The notes beneath the pieces are model-generated. The model was given only the letters and a program-made list of their open reading frames with translations. It did not search any database and had not been told where the DNA came from. From Myxococcales bacterium 68-20 (lineage in GTDB: Bacteria > Myxococcota_A > Polyangia > Polyangiales > Polyangiaceae), in assembly GCA_001899635.1 (NCBI GenBank), contig MKVQ01000036.1, forward strand, positions 88,368 to 152,367: a stretch of DNA of 64,000 nt, in the 5' to 3' direction. Shown in pieces: positions 36,545-46,167 of this stretch. Positions within the stretch are counted from its first letter, which is position 1. Each line of letters starts with the position of its first letter. A program made the translations under genes and the position numbers.

Positions 36545-37275
36545 ACGAGATGAAGCCACTTGGGGACGGTCCGCTCCCGCCCGCCATCGCCGAGCTCCTC
36601 CGCTCGGCCGAAGGAGAGATCCCGCCGGACGCCGAAGCCAAGCAGGCACGCATTTTCGCGGCCGGCGCAGCTACCTTGGCGGCCGCGCAGGCGCCTCGCG
36701 CGGCAAAGTCGGGCGTATGGCGGAAGCTCCCCTGGGCCGGCTTGGTGGCTGCCATCACCGCGTTCACCGTGGTGGAGGTCGGGAGCTCGGACGGTGGCCA
36801 CCGCGACGCGGGCGTTAACGAGGGTCACGTTGCCCCGGCGCCACGCGCGGTCGAGACGACGGAGAGCTCCGCGGCGCTTCCGCAAGAAGCGATGCCCGAC
36901 ATCGCACCGAGCCTTCGCATCGACGAGCTTCCCTCCGCTCCGAGCGCCGAGCCGAACGTGAAGCCGCGGCCGCCTGCGGAACGATCACGTCGGGCGGCTA
37001 CATCGAATCTCCAGGACGAGCTCGCAATGATCGACGCCGCGCGCAGCGCGCTCGCTTCGGGCGCGCCGGCCCGAACACTCGCACAAGTCTCGTCGTACCG
37101 AGCAACGTTCCGTGAACCGCACTTCTCGGCGGAAGCCGACGCACTGGAAGTGCAGGCGCTCTCCAACCTCGGCCGCCACGCGGAGGCGCGCTCGAAGGCG
37201 AACGCGTTCGAGCGCGCGCACCCGAGCTCACCGTACATGCAACGCGTTCGGTCCGCCGTCGGCGAGCGCGATTGA
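36541..37275 (+). CDS. Putative membrane-anchored anti-sigma factor, cluster A
   Basis: The 244-residue product has a cytoplasmic N-terminus of about 60 residues and one membrane segment (about 64-81). A Pro/Ala-rich linker precedes a C-terminal helical domain (about 155-240) with TPR-like features (ADALEVQALSNLGRHAEARSKANAFERAHP). Position directly after a sigma gene with an ATGA overlap, and the single membrane pass, suggest an anti-sigma factor; no zinc-binding HxxxCxxC is present, so this is inference. The homologue in cluster B (54442-55203) has the same layout. The outer TPR-like part could sense the surface proteins encoded downstream. Confidence 0.7.
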   Translation: MNEMKPLGDGPLPPAIAELLRSAEGEIPPDAEAKQARIFAAGAATLAAAQAPRAAKSGVWRKLPWAGLVAAITAFTVVEVGSSDGGHRDAGVNEGHVAPAPRAVETTESSAALPQEAMPDIAPSLRIDELPSAPSAEPNVKPRPPAERSRRAATSNLQDELAMIDAARSALASGAPARTLAQVSSYRATFREPHFSAEADALEVQALSNLGRHAEARSKANAFERAHPSSPYMQRVRSAVGERD

Positions 37276-37297
37276 TCGACAGTCAAAGGAGTCGTTC

Positions 37298-38521
37298 GTG
37301 CAGACCTCACTGAAAGGATCGCGCCCCCGAAAGGGGCTCGCGAGGTCCGTGGCTGCGCTCGCTGCTGGCGCGCTCGGCTCGCTCGCATTCGCGTGCGCGA
37401 AGGACGCCACCTTCGTGATGATCGGCGCAGGCGAGACCGAAGACGGCGGCCGCACCACCTCGTTCGTCCCGACCGACGACGCTGGCGATGCGGGGGCCCT
37501 CGTCCCCGAGCTCTTGCTCTGTCCAGCGACGGACTGCCCAGCGCCGTACGCGACGTGCCCCGACTCCAACGGGAGTTTGCCGGGATACGCCTGCGGGACG
37601 AATCTCGCGACGGACTCCCGCAATTGCGGCGGTTGCGGCCTGCGGTGTCGCGGAGCCCCCAACAGCGCGTATCACCTGAACGTCGCGTGCGTGAACGGCG
37701 AATGCCAGGGCCTCTGCGAACAAGGCTTCCTCGACTGCAACGGCATCATCGACGACGGCTGCGAGGTCGACCCGCGCAAGGACCACGACAACTGCGGTGG
37801 GTGCGGGATCAAATGCGCCGACGGGGTGACCTGTATCAACGGCTCGTGTGGCTGCCCTCCCGGAATGACGCTCTGCGACCTGGGCTGCACGGATCTGAGC
37901 CGTGACGACTTCAACTGCGGTTCGTGCAACTACTGGTGCTCGGACCATCAGCCCGACGGCGGCACCAAACCACTCCCTCCCAATACGTTCTTCGGCTGCT
38001 CCGAGGGCAAGTGCGAAGACATCCACTGCTACCACGATCTCTCGACGGTCTTCGCCGACTGCGACAACGACCGCTCCAACGGATGCGAGGTCAATATCTC
38101 GATCCCGAACATGGAGCACTGCGGTCGTTGCAATAACAAGTGTGACCCTGGCCAGCAGTGCATGCTCGTAGACGGGACGACGGCGCTCGATTGCCAGTGC
38201 AAGGGCGGCAAGACCTTGTGCGGATCGTCGTGCGTCGACCTCGAAAACGATCCGAAGAACTGCGGTTCCTGCGGCTACGGCTGCCCCACCAAATCCGGGC
38301 TCACGGCCACGTGCTCGCACGGACGATGCTCCTTCGAATGTCCGAACGGCTTCGCTGACTGCAACGGCAACCCTCTCGACGGATGTGAGGCGCCGCTCGC
38401 GAAGGATCCGCGCAACTGCGGGGCCTGCGGCAACTCGTGCGACGTCGCCAGCGGGCAGCCCTGTGTCGGCGGCATCTGCGTGATGAAGGAATGCGACGAC
38501 GACCCGGAGACGACCAAATGA
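37298..38521 (+). CDS. Cysteine-knot lipoprotein C, cluster A
   Basis: The 407-residue product has a lipoprotein signal (Cys33 after LGSLAFA) and an acidic linker. About seven modules follow, each built around NCGxCGxxC preceded by a DCN-x(6)-GCEV segment, giving several dozen cysteines. It is likely exported and heavily disulphide-bonded. GTG at 37298 is the start: AAAGGAG stands 6 bp upstream, and the cluster B homologue also uses GTG. The start lies 22 bp after the anti-sigma gene; the stop overlaps the next gene as ATGA. Confidence 0.85.
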   Translation: MQTSLKGSRPRKGLARSVAALAAGALGSLAFACAKDATFVMIGAGETEDGGRTTSFVPTDDAGDAGALVPELLLCPATDCPAPYATCPDSNGSLPGYACGTNLATDSRNCGGCGLRCRGAPNSAYHLNVACVNGECQGLCEQGFLDCNGIIDDGCEVDPRKDHDNCGGCGIKCADGVTCINGSCGCPPGMTLCDLGCTDLSRDDFNCGSCNYWCSDHQPDGGTKPLPPNTFFGCSEGKCEDIHCYHDLSTVFADCDNDRSNGCEVNISIPNMEHCGRCNNKCDPGQQCMLVDGTTALDCQCKGGKTLCGSSCVDLENDPKNCGSCGYGCPTKSGLTATCSHGRCSFECPNGFADCNGNPLDGCEAPLAKDPRNCGACGNSCDVASGQPCVGGICVMKECDDDPETTK

Positions 38522-39717
38522 GCGCTGGACGTATTCGCGGGTGGACCGCCGTCCTGGGCGCGGCCACCGCTGGGATCGCCGTCGCGTGCGCCACGACCGA
38601 CGCCCCCAACGAGGACGAGCCGACGCCGAGCGAAACCATCTCCACGCCCGACGCTGGGGACGCGGCCGACGCGGACAACGATGCAGAATGCACGGAGGCC
38701 CGCGGCTGCGTCACGACCTCGGACTGCTCGAAGGTGGACTTCTGCCCGGTGCAGTTTCCCGTCTCGCGCCTCGTCGCGCTGAACGCGGTGTGGGGGACCG
38801 GTCCGAACGACGTCTGGGCCGTCGGCACGCGTGGCACGATCCTCCACGGAGACGGCAAAGACTTCGTCGTCGTCCCGTCGGGGACGAGCGACGTCTTGTT
38901 CTCGGTCTGGGGCACGGCGAAGGACGACGTGTGGGTCCTCGGCGGGACAGCACCGATGCATTCGGACGGACTTCATGCTGGCACGACGCGCTTCGTCCCG
39001 GTGCGTGGCGCTTCGTGGAACGCGCCTCAAGCAACGAGCGGCCGGATCTGGAGTGGCTACAGCGACTCGAACGGACGCGTGTGGATCGCCGGAGAGCCGT
39101 CGCGTCGATTCGGAGTGTCGAGCAGCCTCTGGTATCTCGACGACGACGCCACGACGAACGATGCCGGCGACGCGAGCAAGGCTCTCTGGGCGCGCGTGGA
39201 CCTCTGCTCGGCGAGCGATCCCTGCACGCCGAAGCTTCGTCGCATCTGGGGAACGGGCTCGCGCATCTGGGCGGTCGGTGCCGCGGGCCAGATCCTGCAT
39301 ACCGACGACGCACAGAACGGCGATGCCGTTCTATTCAGCGAGCAGGACTCGGCGACGCGAAACGATCTCGAAGGCCTCTGGGGAAGCGGTCCGGACGACG
39401 TCTGGGCCGTCGGCGCGGGCGGCACGATCCGCCACAGCACGGGCACCGCCTCGGCGTGGTCCGCCGTCCCGTCGCCCACCACTGCGAACCTGCGCGCGGT
39501 CTGGGGCAGCGGCCCCTCGGACGTATGGGCGGTCGGCAACGACGGAACGGTCCTCCATTTCGACGGTCAGGCGTGGAGCTTGGCCACGATCGGTCTACCT
39601 CCGGGAGACTCGCCGACGCACCTGTTCGGGATCTGGGGGAGCGGGCCGGACGACGTCTGGATCGTCGGGGAAGGCATCATCTTGCATCGAACGGCGGCGA
39701 GCCGGAGGCACTCATGA
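38518..39717 (+). CDS. Propeller-like lipoprotein P1, cluster A
   Basis: The 399-residue product has a lipobox ending at Cys24 and an acidic linker. About six to seven repeats follow, with the motif W-G-x-G-x-x-D-V-W-A-V-G and then a G-T-I-L-H/R-H segment (for example VWGTGPNDVWAVG, LWGSGPDDVWAVG). This pattern is expected to form a beta-propeller. The protein has exactly the same length as its counterpart in cluster B (52047-53246). Start and stop overlap the neighbouring genes as ATGA, so it is tightly coupled. Binding partner unknown. Confidence 0.85.
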   Translation: MSAGRIRGWTAVLGAATAGIAVACATTDAPNEDEPTPSETISTPDAGDAADADNDAECTEARGCVTTSDCSKVDFCPVQFPVSRLVALNAVWGTGPNDVWAVGTRGTILHGDGKDFVVVPSGTSDVLFSVWGTAKDDVWVLGGTAPMHSDGLHAGTTRFVPVRGASWNAPQATSGRIWSGYSDSNGRVWIAGEPSRRFGVSSSLWYLDDDATTNDAGDASKALWARVDLCSASDPCTPKLRRIWGTGSRIWAVGAAGQILHTDDAQNGDAVLFSEQDSATRNDLEGLWGSGPDDVWAVGAGGTIRHSTGTASAWSAVPSPTTANLRAVWGSGPSDVWAVGNDGTVLHFDGQAWSLATIGLPPGDSPTHLFGIWGSGPDDVWIVGEGIILHRTAASRRHS

Positions 39718-41000
39718 ACCGCGCCACACGGGCCGTTCTCTTCCTCGGCACCATCTCGCTCGTCGGCCGAGGGGTCATCGGTTGTTCTGCGGACCGCGAG
39801 CTGCGCATCGCCGACGATGCCGCCGCGGACGGCGCAACGCCCACCGACGCGACGACGCTTCCCGAGACTCCGGACGACGGTGGCCTCAGCGACGCCGACG
39901 CGTCGGACGCCACGCGGACATGCAGCCTCGACGGCTGGTGCTACACCGAGCTCCCGGCTCCCGGCACGTTCGACGCAGGCGACATCGTCGTGCCCAGCCC
40001 GCGGTCGCTCTTCGACCTGCGCTCGGTGTGGGTCGCTCCGGACCATCGAGTATGGGCCGTGAGCGACGCCGGCCACATCCTGAACTGGGACGGATCGCGT
40101 TGGGACGTCGTCTTTGCCGCAAGCGAACGACTCCAATCGATCACGGGCACGAGCTCGACCGACATCTGGGTATCGGGCTACCAGGGGCTCGTGCTTCACG
40201 GGACCATGGTGAACGGCTCGATGACGTTCGAAATCGTGAGCACCGGTGTGAGGCACGGCATTGCCTCGATCACCGCGTTCTCGCCCACCGACGTCTGGAT
40301 CCTCGCCGACAAGCCGTACCACCTCACGGCCGAAACGTTCGACAGCACGCCGGCGTTCACGGGGATCGACATCCCCAAGGGCTTCACCGACACGCGCTCG
40401 TCGCTGACCATCGACACCGCGTGGAACGACGGCACGAGTGTTTGGTTCGCGGGCACCGAGGTGGCGAGCTGCTCGAAGGACCCATGCCGCCGGGAGGTCG
40501 TCGCTTGGCGCTACCTCGAGGGTACCGACCCCGCGACCGCATGGGAGCGCGTCGGGATCCCCATGCAGGACGTCAACTCCCTCTATTCCGGCTTCACTAC
40601 CGGCGACGGGTTGAATCTCGTTTCGTTCAATGGAAAGTCCGGCACCGGATTCGTGGACGGATGGGTGGCCCGCTTCGCGCCGAGCGACGCAGGCACGATC
40701 CCCACGCTACCTGGCGGCAGCGGAGGGATTACGGCCGACGGCGCATACGCGTGGTCCGCCGAGGTCGCCGAGACTCACGGCTCTCCAAACGGACTCTGGG
40801 CGAAGCAGAAGAACGACATCTGGCTCGTCGGCTCGCCGGGGGTCGTGCGGCACTTCAACGGCACGTCCTGGGAGCTCCAGCGGCTCGCGCTCAAGCCTAC
40901 CATCCCGCTCCTCAACAATCTGTGGTCCGTCCACGGTAGGGGCGACGACGTGTGGATCGTCGGAGACAGCGTCGCGCTCCATCGAACGGTGAAGCCATGA
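39714..41000 (+). CDS. Propeller-like lipoprotein P2, cluster A
   Basis: The 428-residue product has a lipobox at Cys24 (VIGC), an Asp/Ala/Thr-rich linker and a short CSLDGWCYTELP cysteine pair. It then has more degenerate propeller repeats (SVWVAPDHRVWAVS, ITGTSSTDIWVSG, NDIWLVG, DDVWIVGDSVALHR). The C-terminal DDVWIVGDSVALHR matches the ending of P1, suggesting that P1 and P2 arose by duplication. ATG at 39714 follows GGAGG and overlaps the P1 stop; the gene ends in an ATGA overlap with the RCC1 gene. Confidence 0.82.
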   Translation: MNRATRAVLFLGTISLVGRGVIGCSADRELRIADDAAADGATPTDATTLPETPDDGGLSDADASDATRTCSLDGWCYTELPAPGTFDAGDIVVPSPRSLFDLRSVWVAPDHRVWAVSDAGHILNWDGSRWDVVFAASERLQSITGTSSTDIWVSGYQGLVLHGTMVNGSMTFEIVSTGVRHGIASITAFSPTDVWILADKPYHLTAETFDSTPAFTGIDIPKGFTDTRSSLTIDTAWNDGTSVWFAGTEVASCSKDPCRREVVAWRYLEGTDPATAWERVGIPMQDVNSLYSGFTTGDGLNLVSFNGKSGTGFVDGWVARFAPSDAGTIPTLPGGSGGITADGAYAWSAEVAETHGSPNGLWAKQKNDIWLVGSPGVVRHFNGTSWELQRLALKPTIPLLNNLWSVHGRGDDVWIVGDSVALHRTVKP

Positions 41001-42250
41001 AGAACCTGGTCTTCCGGGCCGCGGTATCGATCGCGACGTGCTCCGCTCTGCTCTTTGCGTGCAGCAGTGACGAGGACGTCCGTGTTCCGTTCGAGACGGA
41101 CGCCGAAGCATTCCCCGACGCACCGCCGCCTGCTACTCCCGAGAAGGACGCGGGCATCGCGGAGACGGGCGCCGTCGACGCGCGGCCGCCGTTCGATGCG
41201 GCCGCGCCCGAGATCGAATGCGATGCCACGCCTTGCATCACTCGGATCATGGCAGGGCCGACGCACTACTGTGCGCTCGCCACCGACGGCCTCACGCGTT
41301 GCTGGGGCAACGCCTCGGCGATCGGCGACTTCGCCATGGATGCGGGGACCGACACGGCCGCAGGTGCTACGCCCGTCGTCCTCCCTGGCGTGACCGACGT
41401 GGTGGACATCGCGGCGGCCACGCTCATCACGTGCGTCGCGCACACGGACGGAGGCGTCGAGTGCTTCGGATTCAGGCAGCCGTCGCCGGAGCCCGTCCCC
41501 AACGTCTCGAACGCAAAACGCATCGCCGTCGGTGATAGGCGCTCGTGCGCCGTCCTCGCCGACGGCACCGCGCAGTGCTGGGGTGACGGCATCGGCACCG
41601 GCTCCGGCGATACGACGCTCGATCTCGGAGGCGAGAAGGCGGTCTCCGTAGCAATGAAGCAGTACGTCGGCTTCGCCCTCACCGAAAGCGGAAGGCTGCT
41701 TTCGTGGGGGAACGACATCAACATGCTCGGGCGCGAAACCTCGCTCAACACGGATCTGACTCCACGCCGGGTCGAGCATCTCCCTCCCGTTCGGGATTTC
41801 TCCGCCTCCGACAAGCACGCCTGCGCGCTCTCCACGGACGGCCGCCTCTTCTGCTGGGGCCGCGGAGACAACGGAGCGCTCGGGCTCGGGTACATCCGCA
41901 CGGAGTACTACCCGGTAGAGGTCCTCTTCTCCGGCAGCGCGTGGCCCGCGCAGGTCTCCGCATCGGACACGCACACCTGCGCGCGCATGACGGACGGCAC
42001 ACTCGATTGTTGGGGTGGCTCGAACAGCATCGGGCACCTCGGGTACGAAGACACTGCAGGCGTCTATCGTCCGAGGAAGGTCGAGGGGCTCACCGACGTC
42101 GTCGCCGTCGCCGTCGGGACCTTGTCCACGTGCGCGCTTTCGAAGGACGGCCGCGTCCGATGTTGGGGGGACAACACGTACGGGCAGCTCGGCCGAGGGA
42201 CGCGCGATGGCAAGCGACACCCGTCCCCGTTGCCTGTCGTCTTCCCTTGA
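40997..42250 (+). CDS. RCC1-repeat lipoprotein R, cluster A
   Basis: The 417-residue product has a lipobox at Cys22 (ALLFAC) and an acidic/Ala-Pro linker. About six to seven RCC1-type repeats follow, with the pattern CAL-x-x-DG-x-x-x-CWG and G-x-LG (for example ACALSTDGRLFCWGRGDNG). RCC1 repeats fold as a seven-bladed propeller and usually bind proteins. Pairs of cysteines in each repeat could form disulphides outside the cell. The homologue in cluster B is 49449-50849. The start overlaps the P2 stop as ATGA. Confidence 0.88.
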   Translation: MKNLVFRAAVSIATCSALLFACSSDEDVRVPFETDAEAFPDAPPPATPEKDAGIAETGAVDARPPFDAAAPEIECDATPCITRIMAGPTHYCALATDGLTRCWGNASAIGDFAMDAGTDTAAGATPVVLPGVTDVVDIAAATLITCVAHTDGGVECFGFRQPSPEPVPNVSNAKRIAVGDRRSCAVLADGTAQCWGDGIGTGSGDTTLDLGGEKAVSVAMKQYVGFALTESGRLLSWGNDINMLGRETSLNTDLTPRRVEHLPPVRDFSASDKHACALSTDGRLFCWGRGDNGALGLGYIRTEYYPVEVLFSGSAWPAQVSASDTHTCARMTDGTLDCWGGSNSIGHLGYEDTAGVYRPRKVEGLTDVVAVAVGTLSTCALSKDGRVRCWGDNTYGQLGRGTRDGKRHPSPLPVVFP

Positions 42251-42270
42251 GCATCGAAAGAGAACCACGC

Positions 42271-44046
42271 ATGCGCCTCTCGTCCCGTCATCCGTTCCTC
42301 GCGCCCATCGCGCTCCTCGCGGGATTCCTGGCATGTAACTCGACGGACCGAGGGTTCTACCGAGACCCTACCCTGATCGGCCAAGACGACGCCGACGCAG
42401 GGGCCGCTCCGGAGCCGCCTTCGTGCGAAGGACAGCGCTGCTCGGCTGACTTGCACAAGATCATCGACGGGTGCACGGGGCAGGTCATTCAAGAATGCGC
42501 GACCGGCATGGGTTGCTACGCGGGCAAGTGCACCACCGCCTGCGAGAGTGCTTCGAACGCGCAAGGCTCCGTGGGCTGCTCGTTCTGGGCCACGCCCGCC
42601 GACACCATCCGGGTATCGGAGGGTTCTTGTTTCGCCGCCTTCATCGCCAACACCTGGAACACGCCGGTCAACGTAGAGGCAGGCTTCGGAGATGCGCCGC
42701 TCGACGTCTCGAAGAGCATCTATCGCGCGGTCGTCAACGACGACAGGTCGGTTCGGTATGAGCCGATCGAAGGTCCCATCCCGCCCGGCGAGATTGGCAT
42801 CGTCTTCCTGGCTCAGAGCGGTCAGATCCCGGGGGCCAAGGACTACATCGCGTGCCCGCACGGCGTGAACGTCGCGTATGGCGGAGACGTCGTCACCGAG
42901 CACGCGACGAGCCTCTACAAGGCCTTTCACCTGTCGACGGACGCCCCCGTCGCGGCCTACTCGATCTTTCCCTACGGTGGTGCGAGGAGCTACGTGCCCG
43001 CCGCGACGCTTCTCCTGCCGTCGTCGTCGTGGGGAACGAACTACGTCCTTGTGGACGCCTGGCCGCAAAATACGGGCTCTCCGTTCGTCCAGATCGTCGC
43101 GAAAGAAGATGACACGGTCGTTCGTGTCCGTCCGAACGTCGACGTCCTCGACGGCGTCCGCGTCAGCGGCGGACCGCGCGGGTCGGTCACGACCTGGAAT
43201 CTCAAACGCGGTCAGGTGCTCGAGTTCATGCAGAAGGCGAGCCTCGCAGGCAGTCCGCTCGAGGCGACGAAGCCCGTCGCGGTCTTCGGAGGCAACCAGT
43301 GCGCCTTGATTCCGGACGGCAGGTTGGCGTGCGACACGCTTCACCAACAGATCCCTCCGCTCCAGCAGTGGGCGTCGCGCTACTCCGCCGTGCCGTACAA
43401 GAGCCGACGCACGGGCATTCAGGGATCGGAGCCCGCGCCCGAGAACGTCCATTACCGACTCGTAGGGGCGCGCGAAGACACAATGCTCTCCTATGAGCCC
43501 GCGATGCCCGTGGGGGCACCGGCGAAGCTCACCGCCGGCCAGGTCGTCGACTTTTCGTCGACCGTCCCGTTCACCGTGAAGAGCCAGGGCGGCGATCATC
43601 CGATCTATCTCGCCGTCTACATGTCCGGATCCACGACCTACAACACGCTCGGCGATCCGGACTTCGTCAACATCATCCCCGACGAGCAGTTCCTCGACCG
43701 ATACGTCTTCTTCGTCGATCACACGTACGCCGACAGCAGCATCACCGTCGTGCGGCGCAAGGATCAGCGGGGCATGCACGACGTGACTCTGGAGTGCTTC
43801 GGAGCACTGACCGACTGGAGGCCGCTCGGCAAGGACGGCTCGGTCGAGTACACGTGGCTCGATCTCACGAAGAGGGGAAAGGCAGTGAACACCCCCAAGG
43901 GGACGTGCTCCTACGGCCGCCACGAGGCCAAGAGCGACGGCCCGTTCAGCGTGTACGTCTGGGGCATGGACGTGGATGCGAGCTACGGCTTCCCCGCCGG
44001 CGCCGGCAGCCGTCCGACGACTCCGTACAAGATCGAGGTGCGCTAA
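42271..44046 (+). CDS. IgGFc-binding-like lipoprotein G, cluster A
   Basis: The 591-residue product has a lipobox at Cys22 (GFLAC) and a small cysteine-rich segment (about 50-105). A large domain follows that resembles the IgGFc-binding protein N-terminal family: AAYSIFPYGGARSYVPAATLLLPSS-type sequence, KPVAVFGGNQC, and DPDFVNIIPDEQFLDRYVF. In bacteria this domain is found in large exported proteins; binding of IgG should not be assumed. It begins 20 bp after the RCC1 gene with AAAGAGA upstream. The cluster B homologue is 47472-49418. Confidence 0.85.
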   Translation: MRLSSRHPFLAPIALLAGFLACNSTDRGFYRDPTLIGQDDADAGAAPEPPSCEGQRCSADLHKIIDGCTGQVIQECATGMGCYAGKCTTACESASNAQGSVGCSFWATPADTIRVSEGSCFAAFIANTWNTPVNVEAGFGDAPLDVSKSIYRAVVNDDRSVRYEPIEGPIPPGEIGIVFLAQSGQIPGAKDYIACPHGVNVAYGGDVVTEHATSLYKAFHLSTDAPVAAYSIFPYGGARSYVPAATLLLPSSSWGTNYVLVDAWPQNTGSPFVQIVAKEDDTVVRVRPNVDVLDGVRVSGGPRGSVTTWNLKRGQVLEFMQKASLAGSPLEATKPVAVFGGNQCALIPDGRLACDTLHQQIPPLQQWASRYSAVPYKSRRTGIQGSEPAPENVHYRLVGAREDTMLSYEPAMPVGAPAKLTAGQVVDFSSTVPFTVKSQGGDHPIYLAVYMSGSTTYNTLGDPDFVNIIPDEQFLDRYVFFVDHTYADSSITVVRRKDQRGMHDVTLECFGALTDWRPLGKDGSVEYTWLDLTKRGKAVNTPKGTCSYGRHEAKSDGPFSVYVWGMDVDASYGFPAGAGSRPTTPYKIEVR

Positions 44047-44097
44047 TCGCCAGCGCAGTCGCCCTGACTTCACATTTTCGCGATCCGGGAAATTCGG

Positions 44098-44103
44098 TAT
44101 AAC
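44098..44103 (+). promoter_or_regulatory. -10-like element of a possibly leaderless message
   Basis: TATAAC lies 8 bp before the ATG at 44112 of the last cluster A gene, so a transcript started at the usual distance would begin at or near the A of the start codon. A weak TTTTCG stands 17 bp upstream. No Shine-Dalgarno sequence is present. Confidence 0.4.
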
Positions 44104-44111
44104 ATGCGTGA

Positions 44112-46147
44112 ATGCGTGTCATTCCGCACCTGCTCGTCACCGCAGCGCTCAGCACCTATCTGCTCACGGCCTGCTCCACGGAACACGAGCCAGACGAGAA
44201 CCTCGTGGTGCGCGCGGCGCTCGGTCTCGAGGTTCCAGAGGAGGTGTACGCTCTGGGCGTGTACGCCGAGCGGCTCGATGCCAACGGCAAAACGATCAGC
44301 AGCTTCGGCGCCGAGGTCAACGCAGACGACACGCACTTCGTGGCGCCGTTCGACGTGGTTCCAAGCGTCGGTGCCCAGCCGGGCGACAGCGTGCGAATCA
44401 CCGTCATCGCGTATGCGCCCCCGCGGGCTGGTGCGGTGCGGCCGCTCGCGATGCGCCGTGCAGAGCTCGCGTGGCCTGCAGACGGCCGCATGCTGCGGCT
44501 CGGCCTCACCAAGAACCATGTGAAGAACGTCGCCGACGCCAGGTTGAGGCTGCCCGTACCGGTCCAAACCGCCGCTGGCATCGGGCCAAGCCGCTGCGCG
44601 GCGCAGGAGACCGAGGACGACGGCGGACGCTGCGTACCGCTCACGAGCGTTGCCCTCGACCTGCCCGCGGTGGATCCGAAGAGGCCGCCGCCCGACGCGT
44701 GCTTTCCCGCGACCTGCTTCGCGGACAGCGAGCTTCCCGTGTGCAACGGCTACGAGTCGTGCAACCGTCCTGCGCTCTCCTACGGCAACGACTCGAGCAT
44801 CGCTCGCGAAGACGGACACTGCAGCATCGAGCTGCCCATGCGCCCCGACGAGCGCGTTACCCCGGCGTTCCTACGCTTCGAAGACACCCCGAACACCACC
44901 GATGGAGTCTTCGGCCGCGCGCTCACGCCCGGCATCGACTACACGTTCGATGGTCCGTCGCGCACGGCCATCTTCTCCCCTGCCACCTGCGCGGCTCCCC
45001 GGGGCCTCGGCTTCATCGCATCGGCGCAATGTGAGCCTCCCTCCACGATCGCCACGGCGCGGTGCGGCGCGCGCACCGCGAAAGACGCCGTTCCGATCCC
45101 CAGACCGCGAACGCGTTCGTACTCTCGCCGAGCCAACTCTCGCTCGGCTTCGAGCCACTTCCGTTCGACGAGCCCCCGTCGATGCTCGCGGTCGTCGGCC
45201 ACGGCAAGGTCCATGCGGTGCTCGGCTCGGAGAACCGCCTCTGGCTGCGCCCCGGCTCGCGCTACTACGAGGGACACCAATGGGGCCCCGCGGTGTCGTT
45301 CGAGCGCGACGGCGCCGCGTTCCGGGCGCTTCATGGCTACAGCGTCCCGTCCACGCCACTGAACGAGCCCCCTCGAGTATACGTGGCCCTGGGCGATGCC
45401 AGCCTGCGCCCCGTGACCCCCGAGGGCATCGGCGCACCGGTCGAGTTTTGCACCGCCCCCTCGAGCTGTCGCACCACGGCCAACGTCATCAGCGTGGCCG
45501 GCCCGAGCGGCGCCCGTGACGCGGTATGGCTGGTCCGCGACCCCGACGGCATTGCATTCTACATCGAAAAATCGCCCACGCGCTTCGTGCGCAGCGCGCT
45601 CGCACCGATTACGGGGGCAGGCCATGTCCTCGAGCTGGCCGACGATCCCCCCGGCGTCGCTACGGTGATCGAACGTGGAGGGACGTGGAGCCTCGTGCGT
45701 CTGGCGGCCGACGCAGGCACCGTACGCGATGAGCTCCCCCTCCCCGACGGCTTGGCGTATGCGCATTTTGCACGCGGCGAAATTCCGTACAGCACGGACT
45801 CGCTCGACGCGCTCCACGTTCTGGTGGCCGGCAGCGAAGGCGGTGAAGCAGCGCTAGAGATCGCCCCCGGCGAGCTCTCACTGAGCTGGCGCTGGCGAGC
45901 CGCGGTGTCCGCAGATGCATCGTGGTACGGACGCAGCGACCCCACGTGGTCGGGCAACGGCCGCGACGGCTGCTACCTCTCGGGCACCGAGCTGATCTGC
46001 CGGAACTCGAAAGGCCAAAGGACCGACCACGTCGCCGACGTCCTGGCTGCCTGCCACGTCGGTCAGCATCGGTTCGCACTACGAAAAGTGGCCGACGGCA
46101 CCTACAGCGCGCAGGTGACAGCCTACGACGGCCCCGTCTTCCCGTAG
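44112..46147 (+). pseudogene. Lipoprotein L, cluster A, interrupted by one frameshift
   Basis: The first half begins with a lipoprotein signal (Cys21, YLLTAC) and has a beta-rich and then cysteine-containing region, in frame to about 45098. From there coding continues in another frame to the TAG at 46147. Adding one C to the CCCC run at 45098-45101 would restore a single protein of about 678 residues (through PIPQTANAFVLSPSQL). It may be a genuine mutation or a homopolymer sequencing error. The second half has propeller-like stretches (AVVGHGKVHAVLG, DAVWLVRDPDGIAFYIEK). It is not recognised. It ends 20 bp from the convergent last gene of cluster B. Confidence 0.75.
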
Positions 46148-46167
46148 TCCGAGCGTTTTCCGGGGAC

